Below are positions 57,293 to 64,000 of a DNA stretch of 64,000 bases, in pieces. Where the stretch lies: NCBI GenBank assembly GCA_046291695.1, contig JBKBSO010000012.1, positions 60,725-124,724 of the forward strand, read 5' to 3'. Position 1 is the first letter of the stretch. Each line of letters begins with the position of its first letter. Source of the stretch: PNNG01 sp046291695 (GTDB lineage: Bacteria > Bacteroidota > Bacteroidia > UBA7662). The position numbers were made by a program, and so were the translations under genes. Below the pieces are notes generated by a model. The model was not told the DNA's origin, searched no databases, and saw only the letters and a list, made by a program, of their open reading frames with translations.

Positions 57293-57370
57293 CTTTAAGA
57301 GGCGTCCCTTCACTTCTCGTGAAATACAATGCTGTAAGTAATATGTGTTGTTTCAAATCTTCTTCACGCC

Positions 57371-58269
57371 ATGATTTACGATAAAAGAACTTACACGGTT
57401 GAGGAGCAAATTCAGCAATTGAAAGAAAGAGGACTGGCAATAAATGATGAGGCCTTGGCAAAGCATTATTTGGAGCATGTGAGTTATTACAGACTTGCCG
57501 GTTATTGGTGGCCAATGCAATCCGACAAGTTAAAGCATACATTTAAGGAGCATAGTAAATTTGAAGATGTGGTGGCACTTTACAATTTTGACCGCGAACT
57601 CAGGATTTTGCTTTTTGATGTCATTGAAAAAATTGAAATTAGCCTAAGAACAAAGCTCATCTATCACCTTTCGCATGAATTCGATGCATGGTGGTTTCAG
57701 GACACCACTATCTTTCAAGATTCGGAGGCTTTGATAGAAACCTTGGCAAGCATCAAAGAAGAGCTTGACCGCTCCAAAGATATTTTCATCAAAGAGCACA
57801 AAAAGAAGTATAAGGATGATAAACGATTTCCTCCGGCATGGAAAACCCTGGAATTAACCAGTTTCGGTTCTTTGTCGAAGTTATACGGGAATTTAAAAAC
57901 ACCATTGTGGCCAAAGACACAATTGCTAGAGAGCTGGGTGCGGTAAATCATACATATTTACCCAGTTGGTTGCAGTCATTAGCTCAAATAAGAAATTACT
58001 GTGCCCACCATAGCCGGCTTTGGAACCGGAACTTACCCGGCTCGCCCAAATTGCTTCCGCGACCACCTTACAGATGGGTAAAAGATGTGCCTACCGATAC
58101 TTCGAAGCTATACATGCATTTGTGCATCATGAGGTATTTGGTCAACATCATAGCCCCTGAAAACTCGTTTTCTGTTAAATTACAAGAACTATTGCTCAAA
58201 TATCCATCAGTAGATCCAAATGCACTTGGCATGAAACCTGGTTGGACGGATGAACCCCTTTGGAACTGA
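57371..58269 (+). CDS. Abi_2 (AbiD/AbiF-like) HEPN abortive-infection protein, split by a -1 frameshift
   Basis: Frame 1 (57371-57946) gives a typical Abi_2 N-terminus: YTVEEQIQQLKERGL, HVSYYRLAGYWWP, NFDRELRILLFDVIEKIEIS and SFGSLSKLYGNLK. The family sequence then continues in the -1 frame (to 58269): LGAVNHTYLPSWLQ, then IRNYCAHHSRLWNR, whose RNYCAH is an RX4H motif as in HEPN ribonucleases. Joined, they give ~299 aa, the usual length. The switch point coincides with T TTA AAA (57892-57898). It may be programmed -1 frameshifting, a real one-base loss in an A5 run, or a sequence error. Expected role: phage defence or RNA-cutting toxin. The gene lies between copies of the infB 3' end. Confidence 0.85.
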
Positions 58270-58367
58270 CTCAGATTTAGGCGATGGTCAATCAGTCAGG
58301 AATACACCTTCCATCGCAGAAAGCGTTGGAGCGAGCTTGCCGTCAAGTTAAAGAAGTAAGGCAGTGA

Positions 58368-58390
58368 GTTGTCCCATAATTTGGGACAAC
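58368..58390. promoter_or_regulatory. Perfect inverted repeat downstream of the Abi gene
   Basis: GTTGTCCCA - TAATT - TGGGACAAC: 9-bp arms around 5 nt. No T run follows, so it is not a normal terminator. The form resembles operators of helix-turn-helix antitoxins; no such gene is present. The rest of 58270-58513 shows nothing I recognise. Confidence 0.45.
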
Positions 58391-58513
58391 GGAAGATTTA
58401 ATCAGCAGCCGGTACATTTTATTTCACAGAGGTGGCCAATACGGAACGAGGGTATGAATATATGCCATAACCCAGATAGAAAAACGCTAGAATACTATCA
58501 ATGACACCTCCCC

Positions 58514-58658
58514 CAACAAAAAAAACCGCCCCCTTTCGGAAGCGGTTTTCGTTTTTATGAGCCGATGGGCCCTTACAGCTTGGCTTTCACCTCTACGCGC
58601 TCGTAGCCTTCGATGATGTCGCCTTCTTTGATGTCGTTGAAGTTGGCAATGTTCAAGC
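58514..58658. repeat. Intact infB 3' end copy of the direct repeat
   Basis: 145 bp, the functional partner of the copy at 57017-57160; it includes the terminator and the last ~28 codons of infB. Confidence 0.93.
58518..58548 (-). terminator. Terminator of rimP-nusA-infB
   Basis: Minus strand: a 10-bp stem AACCGCTTCC / GGGGGCGGTT with two G-T pairs, GAAA loop, followed by T8. It lies about 25 bp after the infB stop. Confidence 0.9.
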
Positions 58659-61605
58659 CGCACTCGTAACCTTTGGCCACTTCTTTTACATCGTCTTTGA
58701 AACGCTTGAGCGATTCGAGCTCGCCGGTGTGAATCACGATGCCATCGCGCAGCACCCGTACTTTGGTGTTGCGGTTGATTTTGCCATCGGTAACCATACA
58801 ACCCGCAATGGTACCCACTTTCGAGATTTTGAATACCTCGCGGATTTCCACCGTACACACCACCTTTTCTTCGTAGGTGGGCGCCAACATGCCTTCCATG
58901 GCCGACTTGATCTCGTCGATCGCGTCGTAAATGATGCTGTAGGTGCGGATGTCGATTTCTTCCTGCTCGGCCAGCTTACGCACAGAGGCGAGCGGACGCA
59001 CCTGGAAGCCCACAATGATGGCGTCGGAAGCCGAAGCGAGCATAACGTCCGATTCGCTGATTTGTCCCACACCCTTGTGAATCACGTTCACCTGAATTTG
59101 GTCGGTGCTCAGCTTCATCAAGCTGTCGGCCAGGGCCTCTACCGAACCGTCCACGTCGCCTTTTACCACCAGGTTCAACTCCTTGAAGTTGCCAATGGCC
59201 AAACGGCGGCCGATTTCGTCGAGCGTAATGTGCTTCTTCGTACGCATGCCCTGCTCACGCAGCAACTGCTGGCGCTTGGTGCCAATGTCTTTGGCCACAG
59301 CATCCGATTCGGGCACAATAAAGCGGTCGCCAGCGGTAGGCGCCGAGTTAAAGCCTAAAATTTGTACCGGTTGCGAAGGTCCTACTTTGGTAATGCGTTG
59401 ACCGCGTTCGTTCATCAAGGCCTTTACCTTACCAAAGTTGGCTCCTGCCAATATGGGATCTCCCATGTTGAGCGTTCCACCTTCGATGAGTACGGTGGTA
59501 ATTACCCCCCGGCCTTTGTCGAGCGATGCCTCGATTACAGTACCCACCGCCCGTTTTTTCGGATCGGCTTTGAGCTCCAGCAATTCGGCCTCGAGCAATA
59601 TTTTTTCGAGCAGGGCATCTACGTTCAAGCCTTTTTTGGCTGAAATTTCTTGCTCCTGATATTTGCCACCCCAGCTTTCCACCAAAATGTTCATTTGCGA
59701 AAGCTGCTCACGAACACGTTCGGGATTTGCCTCGGCACGGTCGATTTTATTGAGGGCAAAAATAATGGGTACACCTGCTGCTTGTGCGTGGCTGATGGCC
59801 TCCTTGGTTTGGGGCATCACGCTATCGTCGGCGGCAATTACAATCACCACAATATCGGTTACCTTGGCGCCCCGTGCACGCATGGCCGTAAAGGCTTCGT
59901 GACCGGGGGTATCGAGGAAGGTGATGTGCTTGCCGCTTTGCAGTTTCACGGAATAGGCCCCAATGTGCTGGGTAATTCCCCCGGCTTCACCGGCAATCAC
60001 ATTTTCTTTACGGATGAAGTCGAGCAACGAAGTTTTACCATGGTCAACGTGACCCATGATGGTTACAATGGGGGAGCGATCGACCATATGGTCTTCGTCG
60101 TTCTCCTCTTCAATCATGGGCTCGTTGGCATCGGCCGATATAAATTCTACGTCGTAGCCAAATTCATCGGCTACTACCGAAATGGTTTCGGCATCGAGGC
60201 GTTGGTTGATGGTAACTACCAGGCCCAATGAAAAGCAATTCATGATGACTTCACCTACCGGAACGTCCATGAGTCCCGCCAGTTCGCCTGTCGTGAGGAA
60301 TTCGGTTGCCTGCAGTTTTTGCTTGCCGCCGTCCTCCATTTCGGCCCCATCGCGGAGGTCGTTGAGGTCGCGGCGTTGCTTGCGGTATTTAGCACGACTG
60401 GCCGTTTTGGTGCCGCCTTGCAAGCGGGCCATGGTGGCCTTTATCTGGTCTTGAATTTCTTTTTCGGTAGGTTCGGCTTTGGGTCCTAGCGGTTGTTGGG
60501 GGCCACGGCGCCCACCTTGTGGTTGGTTGCGTGGTCCAGCGCCTTGTGGCCCGCGACCTTGGCCTTGTTGCGGGCCTCTACCCTGCCCTTGAGGCTGCTG
60601 ACTGCCGGTTTGGGTACCGGCGGCACTGCCAGCACTGCCGGTGTTGCTTTGTCCGCCGGGGCCTTCTTTGCGCTTGCGTTTTCTGCGGCCTACACTACTA
60701 TCGCTGGAGCTGGCTACGGGCTTCCGCTTTTCGAATTGACTGAGGTCGATGGTACCGAGTACGGTAGTGCCTTGTAATTTACCGGCTTTGGCACGGATTA
60801 CAGAGGCATCTTCGCCTTCTGGCGCTTTTTCGGGTATACTTGGAGTGATAGGCTTTTTGCTTTCTACCGGTTTTTCGGCAGGTGCGTCAGCAGCTTTATC
60901 TACTTTAGGTGCTTCCGTCGTCTTAGTTGCTTTTTCTTCGGCTTTTTCAACCGGAGCGTCGGGTATTGGGGTGGCTTCGGCTTTTGGTTCGGCGGCCGGC
61001 TGGTCTATTTCCTTTTCCTGTGGAGGGAGCACAGGGGCCGGAGCCTCAACCTTAGGCGCTTCAGCTGTTTCAACCAGCTTTTCCTCGGCCTTGGGAGGCT
61101 CGGGAGCGGGTTTTTCGGCTACCGGATCGGGCGTGGGCTCGGGAGCCGGTTGCGCTACTTTTGCTTTTGGCTTATTCAGTGAATCGAGGTCAATTTTTCC
61201 TACCACCTTCAAGCCTTGCTTTTCAGCTACGGGCTTTTCTTCTGCAGGAGCAGGGGTGCTGGGTACATTTGCCGGCGCTGGGTTGGCCGGTTCGGCCTTG
61301 CTGAGGTTTTTAATCAGCACTTCATCCTGCTCGGGTTCGCTGGTGCTAGGCACCCCAAAGTCCTTCTTGTCGAGCACGATGTCTTCTTTGCTCTGCCGCC
61401 CGATGCTGATGGCTGCGGCTTGTTCTTTGATCTTTTTGTCCTGACCAAAGTCGCGCTGCAGCACCGCATACATCTCTTCCGTGATTTTGGCGTTCGGATT
61501 CCCGTCCACTTCAAAACCTTTGGCGGCAAGATGCTCGGCCACGTGTCCAACACTGATGTTGAACTCGGTGGCTGCTTTTTTAATCCTGATACTTCCTTCT
61601 GACAT
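58573..61605 (-). CDS. infB: Translation initiation factor IF-2
   Basis: 1010 aa. A GTPase that brings initiator tRNA to the ribosome. The N-terminal IF2_N domain (~1-60) is followed by a long Pro/Ala/Glu-rich and Gln/Gly-rich linker (~85-380), a second IF2_N-like domain (~435-490), the G domain with GHVDHGKTS near residue 521, DTPGHEAF and NKIDRA, then the C-terminal beta-barrel domains. Third gene of rimP-nusA-infB, 38 bp after nusA. Its last 28 codons are duplicated at 57017-57160. Confidence 0.96.
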   Translation of the reverse strand: MSEGSIRIKKAATEFNISVGHVAEHLAAKGFEVDGNPNAKITEEMYAVLQRDFGQDKKIKEQAAAISIGRQSKEDIVLDKKDFGVPSTSEPEQDEVLIKNLSKAEPANPAPANVPSTPAPAEEKPVAEKQGLKVVGKIDLDSLNKPKAKVAQPAPEPTPDPVAEKPAPEPPKAEEKLVETAEAPKVEAPAPVLPPQEKEIDQPAAEPKAEATPIPDAPVEKAEEKATKTTEAPKVDKAADAPAEKPVESKKPITPSIPEKAPEGEDASVIRAKAGKLQGTTVLGTIDLSQFEKRKPVASSSDSSVGRRKRKRKEGPGGQSNTGSAGSAAGTQTGSQQPQGQGRGPQQGQGRGPQGAGPRNQPQGGRRGPQQPLGPKAEPTEKEIQDQIKATMARLQGGTKTASRAKYRKQRRDLNDLRDGAEMEDGGKQKLQATEFLTTGELAGLMDVPVGEVIMNCFSLGLVVTINQRLDAETISVVADEFGYDVEFISADANEPMIEEENDEDHMVDRSPIVTIMGHVDHGKTSLLDFIRKENVIAGEAGGITQHIGAYSVKLQSGKHITFLDTPGHEAFTAMRARGAKVTDIVVIVIAADDSVMPQTKEAISHAQAAGVPIIFALNKIDRAEANPERVREQLSQMNILVESWGGKYQEQEISAKKGLNVDALLEKILLEAELLELKADPKKRAVGTVIEASLDKGRGVITTVLIEGGTLNMGDPILAGANFGKVKALMNERGQRITKVGPSQPVQILGFNSAPTAGDRFIVPESDAVAKDIGTKRQQLLREQGMRTKKHITLDEIGRRLAIGNFKELNLVVKGDVDGSVEALADSLMKLSTDQIQVNVIHKGVGQISESDVMLASASDAIIVGFQVRPLASVRKLAEQEEIDIRTYSIIYDAIDEIKSAMEGMLAPTYEEKVVCTVEIREVFKISKVGTIAGCMVTDGKINRNTKVRVLRDGIVIHTGELESLKRFKDDVKEVAKGYECGLNIANFNDIKEGDIIEGYERVEVKAKL

Positions 61606-61643
61606 TCCCTCTTGTTAGTAATGATTTCGTCTTAATGACGGTT

Positions 61644-62882
61644 TTATTCAAATTCGGCGCGGAGTATGGCCAGCACTTGTGCGGCGGTTTCTTCCTCCAG
61701 CTCGGTACGGCGTACCAATTCTTCTACGCCTAGGGCCAATACGGCCTTGGCAGTGTCGAGGCCGATACCCTTGAGCTCGTCGAGGATCCAGCTTTCGATT
61801 TCGTCGGCAAATTCGTCGAGGTCCACATCGCTGTCGTCTTCAACCACATCGCGGAACACATCAATTTCGTAGCCGGTAAGCTTGGCTGCTAAACGGATGT
61901 TGTGGCCACCCTTACCAATTGCCAACGATACCTGATCGGGCTTTAGGAATACACTGGCCTTGTTTTTATCGGGGTGCAACTCCATGCTGCTGATTTTGGC
62001 CGGACTTAAGGCACGGCTGATGTACAGCTGCATATTGTTGGTGAAATTGATCACATCGATGCTTTCGTTACGTAATTCACGCACAATGCCGTGAATACGC
62101 GATCCTTTCATGCCCACACAAGCACCAACCGGGTCGATGCGGTCATCGTAGCTTTCTACAGCTACTTTGGCGCGTTCGCCTGGTTCACGCACGATGTTTT
62201 TGATGGTGATTAAACCATCGAAAATTTCTGGCACTTCAAGTTCAAGCAAACGGGCCAAAAAGGCCGGTGCGGTACGGCTCATGATGATGCGTGGACTGGT
62301 ATTTTGCGTTTCAACGCGCAAAACTACTCCCCTAACGGCGTCGCCTTTCTTGTAGAAATCGGCCGGAATTTGCTCGCTTTTGGGCAATATAAGTTCATTC
62401 CCTTCATCGTCGAGCACCAACATTTCTTTTTTCCAGATTTGGTAGACTTCGCCGGTTACAATTTCACCCACCCGGTCTTTGTACTTCTGGTAAATATTGT
62501 CTTTTTCGAGCTCTAGGATTCGTTGAACCAGGGTTTGGCGAGCAGCTAAAATGGCACGACGACCAAAGTCGTCGAGTTTAATTTCGTCAGAAACTTCTTC
62601 GCCTACTTCAAAATCGGGTTCGATTTTGCGGGCATCGCTCAAAACGATTTTGTCGGTTTGACCGGCTTCTTCGGAATCGTCTTCTACCACTTCACGGTTT
62701 CTCCAGATTTCGAGGTCGCCTTTTTCGGTGTTCAGGATGATGTCGAAATTTTCGTCGGTACCGAATTTGCGGCGAACCATGCTGCGGAATACGTCTTCCA
62801 ATACGCGCATCATGGTGGCGCGATCGATATTCTTGAGCTCTTTAAACTCCGAAAAGGATTCGATCAGTTCGCTGCTGTTCAT
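61644..62882 (-). CDS. nusA: Transcription termination/antitermination factor NusA
   Basis: 412 aa. It binds RNA polymerase and RNA to control pausing, termination and antitermination. Order: N-terminal polymerase-binding domain (~1-125), S1 domain (~135-200, GEIVTGEVYQIWKKEMLV), two KH domains with GACVGMKGSRI and LAIGKGGHNIRLAAKLTGY, and a short C-terminal helix-hairpin-helix-like region (~355-412). It lies 6 bp after rimP. Confidence 0.96.
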   Translation of the reverse strand: MNSSELIESFSEFKELKNIDRATMMRVLEDVFRSMVRRKFGTDENFDIILNTEKGDLEIWRNREVVEDDSEEAGQTDKIVLSDARKIEPDFEVGEEVSDEIKLDDFGRRAILAARQTLVQRILELEKDNIYQKYKDRVGEIVTGEVYQIWKKEMLVLDDEGNELILPKSEQIPADFYKKGDAVRGVVLRVETQNTSPRIIMSRTAPAFLARLLELEVPEIFDGLITIKNIVREPGERAKVAVESYDDRIDPVGACVGMKGSRIHGIVRELRNESIDVINFTNNMQLYISRALSPAKISSMELHPDKNKASVFLKPDQVSLAIGKGGHNIRLAAKLTGYEIDVFRDVVEDDSDVDLDEFADEIESWILDELKGIGLDTAKAVLALGVEELVRRTELEEETAAQVLAILRAEFE

Positions 62883-62888
62883 GCTGTC

Positions 62889-63356
62889 TTATTTAAAGGA
62901 TATGATAACTTTTGCATATTCAATCTCGTCGAAAGGCATGCTGAGCGTACGCTGCTCGGCTTTTTTGCCTTTTTCTTTGTGGCTGTAACTGAGTTGGAGC
63001 GTGCTACCAAGCACGTCCAGCAATTCAGCTTTTAGTTCGCTGCCATCGTTTTTGCGGATTTTAAGTTCGCGCCCGATGTGTTTGGGGTACTGCCTCAGGA
63101 ATTTCAAAGGCGCATCGGCCCCGGGTGAGCTTACCTCCAAAACAAAGGCGCCCAATTCCTCCAGGCTTTCGAGCTCGACGCCCAATTTGCGGCTAACTTC
63201 GGCACAATAATCAATGTCAACGCCTCGGTCGCCATCAAGTGCAATGCCTATTTTTCGCAAATCGGAACTTATTTTTACGTCCACCACAAAGTGATCACCA
63301 TCAGCCAAAATGGCCTCAAGCACTTCTGAAATCTTGTTCTTTACTGTGTTCAGCAT
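62889..63356 (-). CDS. rimP: Ribosome maturation factor RimP
   Basis: 155 aa from the ATG at 63356; the longer frame to 63395 would run through the leader hairpin. It helps 30S subunit assembly. The conserved segment EVSSPGADAPL(K) with DYCAEVSRKLGVELES before it is typical. First gene of rimP-nusA-infB. Confidence 0.93.
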   Translation of the reverse strand: MLNTVKNKISEVLEAILADGDHFVVDVKISSDLRKIGIALDGDRGVDIDYCAEVSRKLGVELESLEELGAFVLEVSSPGADAPLKFLRQYPKHIGRELKIRKNDGSELKAELLDVLGSTLQLSYSHKEKGKKAEQRTLSMPFDEIEYAKVIISFK

Positions 63357-63368
63357 ACCCAAATGAAA

Positions 63369-63389
63369 GAGGGGACTTTCGGTCCCCTC
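63369..63389 (-). promoter_or_regulatory. Leader hairpin before rimP
   Basis: Perfect 8-bp stem GAGGGGAC/GTCCCCTC around a 5-nt CGAAA loop on the minus strand, 12 bp before the rimP ATG and close to the predicted start of transcription. A short CTTTC follows, so it could be an attenuator or a translation/stability element. Confidence 0.55.
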
Positions 63390-63403
63390 ACACATTTACG
63401 CTG

Positions 63404-63435
63404 CAAAAGTAATACAATTCCCTTCGCTGTGCAAA
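63404..63435 (-). promoter_or_regulatory. Promoter of rimP-nusA-infB
   Basis: On the minus strand: TTTG (63435-63432), 20 nt, TACTTTTG (63411-63404), a complete TTTG/TAnnTTTG promoter. Transcription would begin near 63397, giving a leader of ~40 nt that contains the hairpin. Confidence 0.7.
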
Positions 63436-63437
63436 TA

Positions 63438-63459
63438 TTATCCACAATGCTGTGGATGA
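63438..63459. promoter_or_regulatory. Inverted pair of DnaA-box-like sites upstream of rimP
   Basis: TTATCCACA (perfect, 63438-63446) and TGTGGATGA (one mismatch, 63451-63459), four bases apart and facing each other, directly upstream of the rimP promoter. On the plus strand the 7-bp hairpin they form is followed by T7, so a weak terminator is an alternative reading. Confidence 0.5.
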
Positions 63460-63777
63460 TTTTTTTGGAGCGGAAAAATAAAAGCGATCCATTACTCACC
63501 ATCAGCGGTCGAGGCCGATACTCCGCACGACCGATATAAGGCATTAAGTAGCTTTATTACAATGCGTTTTGGTTGTACCGCAGATCCTTAGACCCCGACC
63601 GCAGCCTCGGGGGGCGCAGAGGAGCACTTTTTCCGTTGATTAGCTGCAATCTAACCAACGTATCAATTGCATGCCCCAGCAAGGTACCAGTGCAGACCCC
63701 AGCGACAGCCAGGCGCGAGGCAGCGGAGCCTTTTGCCTCATAAGCTTCGCTTATTCGTCGGAGGCCGCTGAGTATAG

Positions 63778-63866
63778 CGCTCTGCGCCCTTCGGCCAAAC
63801 TGCGAAAGCAGCGCAGGCCAAACGGCTCCGTTATCTCGCGGCCAGCCAAAGCTGCTAGTAGCACTG
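63778..63866 (-). repeat. Inverted partner of the 56.5-kb repeat
   Basis: On the minus strand it reads CAGTGCTACTAGCAGCTTTG and continues much like 56472-56559, ending CGCAGAGC; about 85% identical by eye over ~90 bp. Confidence 0.65.
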
Positions 63867-63878
63867 AAGAAAAAGTCG

Positions 63879-63968
63879 TTCAAAGGCGTTAAGTTGCAAG
63901 CTACCTTAACAGCTGTTCTAATGAAGAAAGAAACCCTCTGCGCCTCCTATGTTTGTCTCAATAAAAAA
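63879..63968 (+). repeat. Dispersed repeat, copy 3
   Basis: GTTCAAAGGCGTTAAGTTGC, AAGCTA, ACAGCTGTTC, CCCTCTGCG and an A-rich end appear in the same order as in copies 1 and 2 at 42 kb, with a few small insertions. Confidence 0.5.
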
Positions 63969-64000
63969 ATTCATCGAATTTCATACCGTGAGGTAAGTGA

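Larger units (their letters stand above)
63460..64000. other. Repeat-rich, gene-free right edge
   Basis: No credible gene. It holds the inverted partner of the 56.5-kb repeat (63778-63866), copy 3 of the dispersed repeat (63879-63968) and other GC-rich fragments of the CGCAGAGG type (63615). The open frames across it encode no conserved protein. Confidence 0.55.

Noticed and set aside
57075..57542. Minus-strand frame ending in the IF-2 C-terminus
   Set aside because: Only its last ~28 codons are infB sequence, from the duplicated 3' end; the rest is the antisense of the Abi promoter, leader and gene start.
63557..63892. Open frames on both strands near the right edge
   Set aside because: They lie wholly in the degenerate repeat that also occurs at 56.5 kb and encode nothing recognisable.

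Overview
This 64 kb window comes from a chromosome of the Bacteroidota (Bacteroidetes); I cannot fix the family. Evidence: giant secreted proteins with type IX secretion (Por) C-terminal sorting domains, a MurF-alanine racemase fusion, DUF4175, HYC_CC_PP and GEVED proteins, and many TAnnTTTG promoter boxes placed just before genes.

Layout. 1-18.5 kb, minus strand: three giant cell-surface or secreted adhesin-like proteins in tandem (one runs off the left edge), plus the decayed tail of a fourth. 18.8-21.8 kb, minus: a metal-linked module (TonB-dependent receptor, CxxC heavy-metal domain protein, HYC_CC_PP protein). 21.9-25.5 kb, plus: outer-membrane beta-barrel, EamA exporter, and yicC-gmk-nadD. 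25.5-25.86 kb: a gene-free stretch packed with DnaA-box-like 9-mers where the G/C skew of the + strand changes sign; I propose it as oriC. 25.9-42 kb, plus: a long housekeeping run (nadA, methionine/glutamine-type aminotransferase plus omega-amidase, cyclophilin, exonuclease III, DUF4175, RsbW-like kinase, ybeY, mnmG, methyltransferase, lipoprotein, DEAD-box helicase, hemN), containing three parS-like palindromes. 42-53.2 kb: recX, an MFS protein, murF-alr, a secreted hypothetical, a subtilisin-like protease with a sorting domain, gmd, a lipoprotein and pnuC.

53.2-58.5 kb is an accessory island: a Fic protein with an in-frame repeat linker, a 5'-truncated RHS gene with its tip, degenerate dispersed repeats, a truncated RhuM-type gene, and an Abi_2/AbiF-like HEPN gene. 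The Abi gene lies between two identical copies of the last ~144 bp of infB with its terminator. It has a complete Bacteroidota promoter, a strongly folded 5' leader RNA, and is split at a U UUA AAA slippery heptamer such that a -1 shift restores the conserved RX4H active site. This is the most interesting system in the window. 58.5-63.4 kb, minus: the rimP-nusA-infB operon with promoter, leader hairpin and an inverted DnaA-box pair. 63.46-64 kb holds only degenerate repeats related to those at 42 kb and 56.5 kb.

No tRNA, rRNA, CRISPR array, transposase or integrase was recognised.
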